DNA from: Gorsachius magnificus
Taxonomy: Eukaryota > Chordata > Aves > Pelecaniformes > Ardeidae
NCBI GenBank assembly: GCA_034008185.1
Contig: CM067081.1
Span: 17,111,821-17,175,820 of the forward strand
Reading direction: 5' to 3'
Length of the DNA: 64,000 nucleotides
Below, in pieces: positions 36,081-47,956 of this stretch; the stretch's first letter is position 1, and each line of letters opens with the position of its first letter. The notes under the pieces were generated by a model. It did not search any database, was not told the DNA's origin, and worked only from the letters and a program-made list of their open reading frames with translations. A program made the position numbers and the translations under genes.

Positions 36081-37180
36081 CCTCATTTCCTTTCCAGCCT
36101 AAATTTATTCCTGGACAGTTTGTTCCCACTTGTTCCTGAGCCAACACTATTCTTTAGCTTAAACAGTTCCTTCCTGTCTCTGGCTTTACCATCCTGATGT
36201 ATTTAAAGACAGCAATCTTACCCCTTCTCTGCTTTTGTTCTGCTAAAATTCTAAGCTCTTTCAGCATCCTTTCATGAAATAGACTTCCTTCCCCTGAGAA
36301 TCATAAGAGCCCGTCTCTTGCACTTTTTCAAATTCATCTCTCCTGACTATGAATGAGGAATTGAACACAATATTCCAGATGAGGTCTCATCCAAGCCTGC
36401 TCCAGTGGCATTAATATTCTCCCTCCCTCCACTGGAAATGTCTCCCCTGGCACATCCCAGTCTTTTACTAGCATTTTTCACTGTCACATTACAACAGTAG
36501 CACCCAAATTATCCTGTGATTGATGAATGCATTCAGATACACTTCCTTCCCATTGGCACCCCACTGATAAGCTCTAAGTTTATTACAGGGGTCTTGTTTG
36601 ATTTTGGGTATTAGTCCCTAATAACTAAAGTCCTTTGTACTTTATAATTTTGTACGCTATTTTGTCTACATTATAGTAATCCTAATGCCAACTAATTCTC
36701 TGAGCAACAGCCTTTTATTGCTCCATATTAACAGCACCTGTCATTTTCAAATAATTTTCATTAGAACATTTCTACTTTTTGAGTGAAGTTTATTAATTAC
36801 AACATCAAATGACTTGTATCTTGAAAATGACTCTTCAATGCTTTCACTCCTAACACTTACTTTAACACTTCTCAGTTCAGCATTATTTCTTCCTGTTAGC
36901 TGTACTCACTTTATGCTTTTTGTATTTATCTCAGTTTCTCCTAGTAATCTCCATGTGGAATTATTGTGTGCTTTACTAAAAGGTGAGTTATGTAATGGTC
37001 CAGATTGATCAGATCTTCTAAGATCTTTCTGTTCCAAAACCCAATTTTCTTATGAAAGAAAGATGTCATTTCAGTCTAGCTTAATCTACTTTTTGTAAAC
37101 CTGTTCCTTATTATCCCATTTCATGTTTTTCTCATCTTTTTCTACACAGCTTCCAGATGTCTAAATTAGCCCAAGTCATG
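36081..37180 (-). mobile_element. very old CR1-type LINE, reverse-transcriptase to 3' part
   Basis: Reading the minus strand from about 37180 to 36081 gives the order expected in amniote CR1/L3-like elements. Near 36990-36940 a stretch reading TTTTAGTAAAGC then TCCCACATGG-like sequence matches the [10 protein letters not shown] segment of the reverse transcriptase. Near 36760-36735 an AAAATTATTTGAAAATGACA stretch aligns with the FADD catalytic loop. On the + strand near 36378-36395 the sequence ATATTCCAGATGAGGTCTCA matches the antisense of the C-terminal region. Indels and substitutions are so dense that no frame survives. It is clearly older than the other CR1 copies and probably dates to an early amniote or sauropsid wave. 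That age is inferred from divergence only. Confidence 0.7.
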
Positions 37181-39204
37181 CAGTCAGCAATCCTAATAGG
37201 TATTCACTTACTGCCACTACAATATTTTTCTCCTGTTCTCTCCAACTCTACCTCTGCCTTTACCTTTCTAGTTGTACCTATCTCCCAAATCCTTACCACC
37301 AGATCCATGACTTAAAGTGTCTTTTATTTTTTTCAGAATTATGCATCCCCCAAGACAACTTTATTTACCTTGCTGAATTCAGTACCAACCTCAGTTACAA
37401 TGATTTCCATTACTACTGCCTTACCTCATTTCCCACAGCATGTAGGCAGCATCACCATTGCAATTAAAAGTTGCAACCAGCCATTCACTTAGCATTGAGA
37501 CTTATTAGATTTACTGTATCCCTTTTGTGTCCTTATCACATCACAGCCCTACTTTTTTCTACCTTCATTCTTTTCCTCTTTATTTGTTCTTTTTTTTTTT
37601 TCTTCTGTATAACATTATTACAGCTTTTACCATATATATTCTGCTATAAGAAGACCAGGAACAACTGCAACAGCACATGGTGGAATAAACAGCGATTCCT
37701 TAGATTTGCAGCTGAAAGAAACTTGTCTATCTACATGAATTTTCCACTTCTTGCTGCTGACTCAGAGTGCCAGGGATACACTGAGCACTCAGAGTTTACA
37801 TCAGAGGTATTGCCCATAAATTAAACTTGTGCCCTCTCTAAGATGTGGACAATGCTGCTATCATATACTTCTGTACTCACTGAAAAGTGTAAGCCATACA
37901 GTATTTTCAAGGTGATTTTCACACATGAGTTGTTCAGCCCAAGTTGTGCTCCACTCCTTACCTAAAGTAGCAGGGGGATCAGCTCAGGGATGCATTCAAC
38001 AGGACTTTGGATCCCTAAAGCACTGAAGTACTAAAAATGCTTGTTGGTTTCCATCCTGTAATAGTATTCAGATAGTCGATTTCAATTCACTCCGTCTTGC
38101 TCAGCTTCTTATACATCTTAACTCTTCTCTCCTTCATAGGCTTGGGGGGTGAGGTGGGGGGAGGAACGGGGAAGAGAAGCCAAAGGGGTATACTGCCTAG
38201 ATAAGATTTTTTTCCTTTCAGAGATAACTCCATCTCCAGGGATCATCTGCAGCATGATAGATGGTTGATGCCAAGCTTACTTCTCAGTTTCTTATGGAAG
38301 GTGTGAGCAGGTACTGAACATGCCTAAGCACAGCAAATTAATAGAAAAGTCCCTTGCGCTGTTCAAATGGAGAATACTGTTCAAATATTGCAGTCCTCTG
38401 AGACAAACTGTATTTACAGAAGTCTGCATAACTGCTGAGAGTGCCATTGTTTAAAAATTTACACCTTCCACCACTCACACCACAGCAAGCCCACATTTTA
38501 GAAATGAATGAAAAAAATAACAAAGGCTTAGGTTTTCCTATGGTAGCCTTGAGGGCCACATATATAAATAGCTGCTACAACCTTTTTTTTTTTTTTTAGT
38601 GAGATGTTGAATTATTCAGACATGCCATAAAGCTATCTGGCACTGTGTGACCTAATAGAAAAGCAAACCTTAAGAATTTACTATTATACAACAGTAACCT
38701 GGAGAGATAAATACTCTGCAGAAAGGGAAGGAAGTGTAAGCTGCAGAAAATTAATAATAGCCATTTCTCTATGAAAGAAGAGTGACCTACTCCTAGCTAA
38801 AATTTATTTCTTTCTTGTCTAACATTTTACAGTCTTCCTTATCTCCTTTTGGCATGCAGCTACATATTTGTATTTTCCCGGCTTCCATTTAGAAGCTTTT
38901 AGCCCTTTAAATTTTGCATACCCAAACAGACCTCAAAGGACTCTTTTGGAAAAGGTGACATCTTTTTCATCAGTAGGTTGAAAGGTGCCTTTGTTTTTCT
39001 CTTATTCTGTTACACTACTGATCATAAAGTTGATGTATATTTTGAATGTATCTGTAGGTAGGACACAGTAAAAAAAAATATGGGGTATATATGTGTGTAT
39101 AGGAAGAGCTATTGCATAGACATGTGGAATACCACAAGAGAAGGGGAGGAAGTGGGGGGAGAGCAATATTATCAGGCTTGCCTGTGACAAGCTGTAGGAT
39201 GACA
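37181..39204. other. unannotated AT-rich sequence
   Basis: This contains pyrimidine-rich runs (for example poly-T near 37590 and 38583-38599) and a 117-codon frame at 37471-37824 (+) dominated by Phe and Leu from those runs. A G-rich patch lies at 38140-38175. I recognise no gene. Confidence 0.5.
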
Positions 39205-40696
39205 TACCAAGGTTAGAGGAACGGGGTGCTAGCAAGGGCCCTCAGCCTTTTGCTCTGAGACGTGCTGGCTGCACTGGAGCACAGTTGAAGTTTTACAAAG
39301 ATGAGCCAGGGGCTCCTGAGGTAATAGGACCCAACAGGCAAACACCAATGAAATATCTCAAAGGAATTAAGGGGTGTTCCTTTAAGAATCTGACATGGCC
39401 AACAGCCCAGCTGAAATGCCCCTACACCTCTGCACACAGCGTGGGCAACAAATAGGAGTTGGAAACCACCATGCTGCTAGAAAGCTACAACCTAATTGCC
39501 ACTACTGAAACTTGGTGGGATGAATCCTATGACTTGGAGTGCGGCTATCAATGGCTATAGGTTGTTCAGAAGGGACAGGCAAGGAAGGAGGGGCAGAGGC
39601 ATTGCCCTCTACATGAGGAAATGGATAGAATGTGAAGAGCTGTCTCTGAAGAATAGCCACGAGTAAGTTGAAAGCTTACGGGTAAGAATTAGAGACCGAG
39701 GCAACAAAGGGAACCTTGTGGTTGGTGTTTACTACAGGACACCCAGCCAAGGAGAGCATTTTGATGAAGCCTTCTTACTCCAGCTACAGGAGGTATCGCA
39801 CTTGCGGGCTCTTGTCCTGCTGGGGGACTTCAACCACCCTGATATCTGCTGGAAAAGTGGCATGGCAAGCTATAGGCAATCCAGGACACTCCTGGAATGC
39901 ATTGAAAATAGCTTCTTAAGCCAGGTCATAGAAAGCCTACCAGAGGAGATATGATACTGGACCTGATGGTCACCAACGCAAGTGAGCTAATTGGTGATGT
40001 CAAGACTGGAGGCAGCCTGGGCTGCAATGATCATGCACTGGTAGAATTCACGGTCCTAAGGGATATGGGAAAGGTGAAGAGTAAAGTCAGGACCCTGAAT
40101 TTTAGGAAAGCAAAATTCCAGCTGTTGAAGGAGTTAGTCAGTAGAACTCCCTGAGAAACTTCCCTCACGGACAAGGGAACAGGACAGAGCTGGCAGGTGT
40201 TTAAGATGCTTTCCATAGAGCGCAAGAGCTCTTGAACCCTAGGTGTAAGACATCAGGGAAGGAAGGCAAGAGACCAACATGGCTGAGTTGAGACCTGCTG
40301 GTCAAAATCAAGGGTAAGAAGGAAATGCACAGGCAGTGGAAGCAGGGACAGGTATCCTGGGAAGAGTATAGGGACACTGCCCAGATGTGTAGGGATGGGG
40401 TTAGGAAGACCAAGTCGCAGCTAGAGCTGAACTTGGCAAGAGATGCAAAGAATAGTAAGAAGGGCTTCTGCAAGTATGTCAGCCAGAAAAGGAAGGCCAA
40501 CAATTTTTTTGCCTCAGTCTTCACTGGAAACCTCTATTCTCACACTTCTCGAGTAAATGGACCACAAGAATGGGACCGGGTGGTAAAGCCCCTCCTGCTG
40601 TAAGAGAAGATCAGGTTCGTGACCACCTGAAGAACCTGAACACACATAAGTCTGTGGGACCTGATGAGATGCATTCCAGAGTCCTGAGGGAACTGG

Positions 40697-40701
40697 CTGA
40701 T
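40697..40701. repeat. target-site duplication CTGAT, left copy
   Basis: Identical to 41296-41300 and matching the continuous CR1 codons at the split point. This is direct evidence that the LTR inserted into an already existing CR1. Confidence 0.93.
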
Positions 40702-41295
40702 TGTTGTGGTTTAACCCGGCTGGCAACTAAGCACCACGAAGCCTCTCGCTCACTCCCCCCCTCCCTCAGTGGGATGGGGGAAAGAATCAGAGAAAAGAAA
40801 AAAAAAACCAGAAAGTAAGACCCATGGGTTGAGATAGAGACAGTTTAATAAGAGAGAATAATAATAATAATAATAATGGTAAGAGAATGTACAGAATATA
40901 CAAAACAAATGATGCACAATGCAATTGCTCACCACCCGCTGACCGATGCCCAGCCCGTCCCGAGCAGCGATCACTCCCCCCGAGCCGCGATCACACAGCA
41001 TGAGCTGCGACCACTCTGCCCGCGACCGACCGACTGACTCCCCCCGAGCATGACGTTATATGGTATGGAATAGCTCTTTGGACAGTTTGGGTCCTAGCTG
41101 TGCTGTACTCCCAGCTTGTTATGCACCTGGCCGAGCAGGAGAAGCTCAAAAAGTCCTTGAGCAGTCTCAGCACTACTTGGCAACAAGTAAAAACATCAGT
41201 GTGTTATCAACATTCTTCTAGTCCTAAATCCAAAACACAGCACTGTGTTAGCTATTATGAAGAAAATTAACTCTATCCCAGCCAAAACCAGGACA
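40702..41295 (-). mobile_element. solo LTR (ERVL-like avian family) inside the CR1
   Basis: This 594-bp element has TG...CA termini on the + strand (TGTTGTGGTTTAACC at the left, AACCAGGACA at the right). It is bounded by the perfect 5-bp duplication CTGAT (40697-40701 and 41296-41300). Sense is minus: a polyadenylation signal ATTAAA lies at 40849-40844 and a TATA-like ATATAA at about 41057-41052 on that strand. A CpG-rich stretch (about 40934-41050) and an (ATA)n run (40858-40876) are internal. No gag, pol or env sequence adjoins it, so it is a solo LTR left by recombination between the two LTRs of a provirus. I recall this LTR type as common in neoavian birds. The family name is not asserted. 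Confidence 0.92.
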
Positions 41296-41300
41296 CTGAT
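41296..41300. repeat. target-site duplication CTGAT, right copy
   Basis: Pairs with 40697-40701 around the solo LTR. Confidence 0.93.
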
Positions 41301-42788
41301 GTAGTTGACAAGCCACGGTCCATGATATTTGAAAAGTCATGCCAGTCAGGTGAAGTCCCCGGTGACTGGAAAAAGGGAAACATTGCACCCATTATTAAAT
41401 AGGGTAGAAAGGAGGACCCTGGGAAGTACTGATCTGTCAGTCTCACCTCTGTGCCTAGGAAGATCATGGAACAGATCCTCCTAGCAGCTATGCTAAGGTG
41501 TATGGAGGCCAGGGAGGTCATTCAAGATGACAAACATGGCTTCACCAAGGGCAAGTCCTGCCTGACCAACGTAATGGTCTTCTGTGATGGAGTGATTACA
41601 TCAGTGGACAAAGGAATAGCTATGGATGTCGTCTATCTGGACTTCTGCAAAGCCTTTGACACTGTCCCCCACAACATTCTTCTCTCTAAATTGGAGAGAT
41701 ATGGATTTGATGGGTGGACAGTTCAGTGGATGAGGAATTGGTTGGATGGCCACAACCAGAAGGTAGTGGTCAACAACTTGATGTCCAGATGGAGATCGGT
41801 GACAAGTGGTATCCCTCAGGGGTCGGTATTGGGACCAGTGTTGTTTAATATTTTCTTCAATGACTTAGTGAGATCAAGTGCACTCTCAGCAAGTTTGTGG
41901 ATGACACCAAGCTGAGTGGTGCGGTTGACACACCAGAAGAACGGGATGTCATCCAGAGAGACCTGGACAGGCTGGAGAGGTGGGCCTGTGTGAACCTCAT
42001 GAGGTTCAACAAGGCCTAGTGCAAGGTCCTGCACCTGGGTCGGGGTAACCCCCGGTATCAATACAGGCTGGGGGAAGAAAGGATCGAGAGCAGCCCTGCC
42101 GAGAGGGACTTGGGCGTGCTGGTGGATGAAAAGCTGGACATGAGCTGGCAATGTGTGCTTGCAGATCAGAAAGCCAACTGTACCCTAGGCTGCATCAGGA
42201 GGAGCGTGGCCAGCAGGTCAAGGGAGGTGATTCTGCCCCTCTACTCTGCTCTGGTGAGACCTCACCTGGAGTACTGCGTCCAGCTCTGGAGCCCTCAGCA
42301 CAAGAAGAACATGAAACTGTTGGAGCGGGTTCAGAGGAGGGCTACTAAAATGATCCGAGGGCTGGAGCACCTCTCTTATGAGGAACGGCTGAGAGAGTTG
42401 TCGTTGTTCAATCTGGAGAAGAGAAGGTTCCAGGGAGACCTGATTGCAGCCTTTCGGTACTTAAAGGGGGCTTATAAGAAAGATGGGGACAAACTTTTTA
42501 GCAGAGCCTGTTACAATAGGACAAGGGGTAATGATTTTAAACTAAAAGAGGATAGATTTAGACTGGATATAAAAAAGAAATTTTTTATGATGTGGGTGAT
42601 GAAATACTAGAACAGGTTGCCCTGAGAGGTAGTAGATGCCCCATCCCTGGAAACACTCAAAGCTGTGAGAGACCTGATCTAGTTGAAGATGTCCCTGCTT
42701 ATTGCAGGGGGGTTGGATTAGATGACCTTTAAAGGTCCCTTCCAACACAAACTATTCTATGATTCTATGAACTGTTCTATTCTATGAA

Positions 42789-43611
42789 ACGTGAATAATA
42801 AGAAAATACTTTGCTGCATTTAGTACCTTTGCTGTACAAACAACTGGGTTTTGGATGTCACAATTTTAAAAGTGCTAGAAAGGTCAGGTCAAGTTGTATA
42901 CCAGTCCTTTATGCGTTATTAACACACACACACACTTTTTTTTTTTTTTTTCCCAGCAGAAATGCTTAATTCTTTACCAACTTTCACAGACAGATTTCTA
43001 GACAATCACAAACATCATGTGATGAATATGCACCAGGTTGACTGAAAGCAAGATATTTTCAGAAAGATTGCTGTGCCTGTTACAATTTTCACTTAAAAAA
43101 GAAGAAAAAAAAAAGTGTTGGAGAGTGTCAATCCATCTTTCTTGTTTTCTTGTTTCTCCTGCTGTTTTTTACCTTTCACTTTCCCACCTCTCCATCTTGG
43201 ATCCCTTGCAGCATCGGTCTCATCAAAGTGTTGTGCAAAGCCAGTGTCAATACCTCAAAGAGGAAGTCACCAGAGAACACAGCAGTGGCAAAGGTCCTTA
43301 TTTTGGGTTTCTGCTTCTGCCTTCTTGGAACAACATCAGCCTCACACAGTCTGAAGCAAGGGGACGAGCACTGCACTTAGACCCTCCCTTCCTTTTATTA
43401 GTGTCTCACTGGCTGGGGACTGGTGTCTGAGGAAATGCTGGAGACGGCTTCCCACCACTGAAAAGCACAATGTCTCTAATGGAGTGTAATATGTTCAGCT
43501 TGGAATAATGTAGACACAGATACTGAAGAGATGCGGAACCACCTGAAAACTTTTTATTGCAGTTTTACAAAGCTCAGATGGTAAGTCAATGGCATCAGAA
43601 ATATAAGAAAT
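42789..43611. other. spacer between two CR1 copies
   Basis: This holds an (AC)n-(T)n simple repeat at 42921-42951. Its open frames (for example 43038-43430 +) are pyrimidine-rich with no recognisable domain. Confidence 0.5.
42921..42951 (+). repeat. (AC)7 followed by T16
   Basis: Fifteen bases of alternating A and C lead directly into a run of 16 T residues. Confidence 0.95.
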
Positions 43612-44123
43612 AGGTTGTCCAGCAGGACAAGGGAAGTCATCCTTCCCCTGTACTTGACATTGGTGAGGCCGCACCTCAAATACTGCGTTCAGTTTTGGGC
43701 CCCTCACTATAACAAGGACATTGAGGCACTGGAACCTGTCCAGGGAAGGGCAACAAGGCTGGTGAGGGGTCTGAAGCACAAGTCTGGTGAGGAGCAGCTG
43801 AGGGAACTGGGGTTGTTTAGCCTGAAGAAGAGGAGGTTGAGGGGAGACCTTATCACTCTCTGCAACCACCTTAAAGGAGCCTGTAGCAAGGTGGGTGTTG
43901 GTCTCTTCTCCCAACTAACAAGCAATAGGACGAGGGGAAATGTCCTCAAGTTGTGCCAGTGGAGGTTTAGATTGGCTATTAAGAAAATTTTCTTCACTGA
44001 AAGGGTTATCAGGCACTAGAAGGGGCTGCCCAGGGAAGTGGTCGAGTCCCCATCCCTGGAGGTATTTAGAAGACGGGTAGACGAGGTGCTTAGGGACATG
44101 GTTTAGTAGTGGACAGGTATGGA
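43612..44123 (+). mobile_element. CR1 LINE fragment, 5'-truncated and missing the terminal tail
   Basis: Sense sequence coding the ORF2 C-terminus is readable: [20 protein letters not shown], then [39 protein letters not shown], and [10 protein letters not shown] to about 44019. The usual 3' landmarks CCCAGGGAAGTGG and GGTATTTAGAAGACGGGT follow, and it ends at GGTTTAGTAGTGG near 44119. The last 80 or so bases and octamer tail found in the 27.3-kb relative are gone. The C-terminal frame of about 134 codons is unusually open for such a fragment, but ORF2 lacks everything upstream. Confidence 0.93.
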
Positions 44124-47100
44124 ATCTATAATTCTAAAATTATCTTGTAATTGAGCCCATCTAGACAGTCCCTAGGACCAATAAGCTTCAGCAGTGGTTC
44201 AACTGCAACTTCAGTGACAGTCCTGCAATCATGATGATAAGCACAGATTAGTGAGAATGGAGTTCTTGCTCTTGCTTGGCGACCGGTTTTTCTGATATTA
44301 TCTTGGGCAACTTACTTAGATTTTGTAGTTCTTATTCGCCTTTCTGCCAAAAAAAGTACAGTTCTTCAGTTTATCACTGTAGCATTGTCAAACCAAGATC
44401 TTCACTTTGAAGATCTGAGGTGTTTGGGTACTACTATAATATCTATATATGAAGGATCTTAAGATATGACACTAGAAAAATGGATTTAGCAGTTAAAATG
44501 CAAAATTGATAAGTTTGTAAGTGCATCACTAGAATTGCACATGAAAATGGGGGCTGGACATTTCACTAAAAAGATACTTCTCAAAAATCTTAGAAAACTT
44601 TATGTTGTTGTTTACAACTTGGATACAAGGTCACAATGGACAATAAGCAAAGTTTATTCATGATTTTTAAAAAGCAGGAACAAAGCCTTCTGTGATAAAA
44701 TTGTGATGTTAATATGCTTTATTTCCACAACGACACACTTCCACCATTCTCTATTTTCAGGGTCAAAGCTAACATTTGAAAGATATCTATATAAAATAAA
44801 CTTATCTCTTTCAAGTATAAGTAAGAAGTATTTCACTTTTAAGAAACATGAAGAATACTTTGGAGTATTATGTGAAAAGTCAAAGATATCTCACATTTTG
44901 TCACACTTATTAGCCAGAGTTAAAAACAACCATAATGCCCAGCTGCACTTTCTTCCTGGTGCTAATGGGGCTGTTGATCCTGGAAATAATTGCACTGGGC
45001 CTCACAGAAATCAAAAACATTGTCATTTGGGTCAGTAGCAGTATTCCTGTCTGTCATCCTGAATGTCACAGTGTTTATAAATCAGCATCTGTGAGCTCTT
45101 GCCTCACATAGAAATGTGAGGTAATGCAGTTATTTAGAAATGAATAAGAAATTGTGGAAAATCAGCCTTTTCATATGGGATAGTCCTAGTTTCGTGTCAG
45201 CAAGCAGGGACTTCTGGCATTTAAAAAAGGATTAATTAGTACATCTGACACGCACTAGTGAGGATTTACTAATATCCGGAGTAGACATACAGCCCAGATA
45301 TTTTGGAAGCCATGATGGAAGCAAAGACCCATGGGAGATCAGAGTACATATTTGTTCATTGAATGGCAGGTGTGTTCCCAATAAAAACATGCTTACAAGG
45401 GTACCCCTTGGAAAGAAAAGCTGCTTCAGGCAGATGTTTTTACTGTCTTCTATAAAGCAAGAACAGGAGAGTAACTGTGAATGGACCCTTACTGGGTGAT
45501 TTTTTTTGAATTAACACTGCTTTATTCTCTGTATTCAGCCAGCCACAGCAGGTGGGGAACTTGATTTCCTTTGTTTAGTTCATAACTAAAAACCTAGATT
45601 TTTTTTTTATTTTTTGTCTGGGAATTTTTGCTGCAGAGAAGACTGCATTGGTTAACAATAAGACATCAAGAGAGAGGGTGGAATACCATTGTGTAAGATC
45701 TATAAATACATGCTGGGTTTATCTATATATATCATAAATGCAATTAGACTAGGAAGTGCTGTGCTACTGTTATCTTCACGGAATAAGTATTACTGAAAAT
45801 TTCTCTGATGTATCCCCTATCAGATGCCACAGCACCTATTTTCCCAAAGTATGAAACTGGCTTTAACGGCTGTTACAATCACTTTACTTTTCTGGGGAAA
45901 GTCCTTCGGTATAACTACAGCTTGCAGTGGCTACTATCAAAAATGAAATCAATCCTTCCAGGGAGGACAGACGAGTTGTTCTGGGTGTGAAAATGCCTGA
46001 AAAACTTTGTTTTGAGCAATTTTATTGAACATAATCTACACTGGATTTAACAGACCACAAATAGTATTTGGTTTCCAATGTTCCTCACAGCTCCTCTGTG
46101 CCTGTACAACTCTGGTTTCTGCTTTATTCTATGAGAACTCAGTTATCAATAACTTGCTTTTTCATCATAGCCATCACATTACATCATGTCATATGTTAGA
46201 CGTGAGCTCTTGATCTACTGTTAGGTTGATCTGCAAGGATCCATCCCAATCACCTCTGTGTATGACTTGCCTTATCACAAGGACAATAGTCTGAAACTAA
46301 CATGGCTCCCTGAATTAAATAATCCCTAAGAATACATCAGACATAATATACAACAGCATTTTAAGTGCATACAGAATACACCGAGCCCTCAGTGTTACAA
46401 ATTAATTGAACTGAATTGAATTATTGTGAATGGGGAACAAAAACTTAATTTGCTAAACCTAAAATGGATGCACCAGTATCAAACAGTTAGAGTAATAAGT
46501 GGCAATAGTATGCAAATACAGCACCAAAGATAGACTGCTGGAAGAGCCCACAGAGCTCTGCCTGCAAATACATACAGCACAGAGTGCCTTTATTATATTC
46601 CAATACAGAGAATAAAAAAGACAAGGGAAAATAAAGCAAAATGCAATATCCAGCAGAAATAAGCTGCTAAAGAGAAGGGAAGCCTGCTATGAGGGCAAAA
46701 ATGTTTCCCTTGCAAAGCTGCATTTCTGATTTTGATTCACTGCATTTTCCCAAAGATTTAAACTGTTGCAAGCAGAATACATTTATACACTCTAGTAAAA
46801 CGTAATTCTTTGTGTAGATAATATTAAATTCCATCTCTGAGGAACGTCACAGACTTCAGTGGATATTAAGCCTTTTTGTTTACTTGTTTCCTACTCTGCT
46901 GTATATTCCCCCAAAAACCATGTATTTATTGATCTGAGTAGGAATCAGCTATGGTTTCTGTAAATCTGGGTTTTTCAAGGACTCTTAAACTGTTCCTAAT
47001 TCTGATTCATTTGAATTTTTTGAGTGGTAAATTGAGTGGTAAATTTAACTCTGGCATTAGCAAAACCAGAATTAACGCAATATAATGTGGAATTTTTCTT

Positions 47101-47859
47101 TTTTTTTTTTTTCCTTTGGTTTGCATACTTTTTGTTTGTCTCGGGTTCTACCATTTTTGGCTTATAAACAGTTTGACTAATAATAAAACTTAGAGACATC
47201 TGGGTATAGGCAAGCAAAATGACACCCTTATACATGAAAATATAGGAAAAGAGAACTTCCAAGTAATTAGGAGTTTCTCTTATTCAAGGTTGCTTTCTAT
47301 GCAGTCAAAAATCCATTTGTGAGACACGTCATAGAGAAAATATTTTTGTAACTAATGTTGTGCACTGCTTTCTGCTCTTATATGAGGTTCAGCCATAGAA
47401 CATGTATAGCTAAAATCCTTATCCGTAGTGGCTGTCATAGTCCCTCAAAATACTGTTTTTCATGCTGGCTGAAAGACTGAACCTTCACTTTCAGAGAGAC
47501 AATATCACTTACTTAAAGGCAGCATTTGTTCTGTTTCTGCCTTAAAAATAATTTAGGCAAATTTCATAGTTATTTAAATCTCCCTCTTTGGGCACAGAGT
47601 TAGCAGCAGGATTGGTCCAAACCTCAAATATTCAGTAACTGAACAAACTTCTGTTATGATGAACAGTTGTGCAGCTTAAAGAGAGCCTGAGAGCATCACC
47701 CCAAAGTGGCCAATAGTGCCACAATGACAGTTTTTGACTAAGAAGGTAAAAGAACTTCAGGATCCACTCAGATTTCTGACACTAAAGGCAAATAAACCCT
47801 CCAAACTCTAAAGTCAAATATACCCTCAAAATTATTCTAGAGTGTCTGGCCTATGTTGC

Positions 47860-47860
<1 letters not shown>
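44124..47860. other. unannotated AT-rich sequence
   Basis: Poly-T near 45600-45608 and 47099-47112, and a 13-base tandem pair TGAGTGGTAAATT near 47019-47044. I recognise no gene or repeat family. Confidence 0.5.
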
Positions 47861-47893
<33 letters not shown>

Positions 47894-47956
47894 GTTATTA
47901 TTGTTATTATTGTTATTATTGTTATTATTGTTATTATTGTTATTATTGTTATTATA
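47861..47956 (+). repeat. compound microsatellite (ATT)n to (GTTATTATT)n
   Basis: The first third is a pure ATT trinucleotide array (47861-47893). The rest is a regular 9-base unit in which every third ATT has become GTT, about seven units. The regularity means a point change in one repeat was spread by later unit duplication. Confidence 0.95.

Larger units (their letters stand above)
39425..42620 (+). pseudogene. CR1 ORF2 (endonuclease-reverse transcriptase), inactivated
   Basis: ORF2 supplies nicking and reverse transcription for CR1. The endonuclease part shows TETWWDES near 39508, GDFNHPD near 39826 and NDHALVEF near 40026. The linker has QLELNLARDAKN and then jumps to NNFFASVFTGN near 40500, a deletion of roughly 30 codons compared with usual CR1 order. 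Reverse transcriptase follows the [39 protein letters not shown] (41630-41675), [15 protein letters not shown], and the catalytic loop FVDD (41894-41905). A frame break lies just before that loop. The C-terminal frame ([31 protein letters not shown]) runs to about 42610. Stops, indels and the LTR make it dead. Confidence 0.93.
39205..42788 (+). mobile_element. CR1 LINE, nearly full ORF2 to 3' tail, split by an LTR
   Basis: This is the most complete CR1 of the window. It starts in the inter-ORF region (GGGTGCTAGCAAGGGCCCTCA near 39226) and includes almost all of ORF2. The 3' end has GGTTGGATTAGATGACCTTTA and then ATTCTATGATTCTATGA repeats (42753-42770), finishing near 42788. ORF1 is absent, so the copy is 5'-truncated. 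A solo LTR (40702-41295) sits inside it, flanked by CTGAT on both sides. Removing the LTR and one CTGAT restores the CR1 order across ELAD...VVDK-type codons. Net CR1 length is about 3.0 kb. Confidence 0.95.

Noticed and set aside
47861..47956. CRISPR-like array
   Set aside because: There is no spacer structure. It is a microsatellite, and the DNA is from a vertebrate nucleus.
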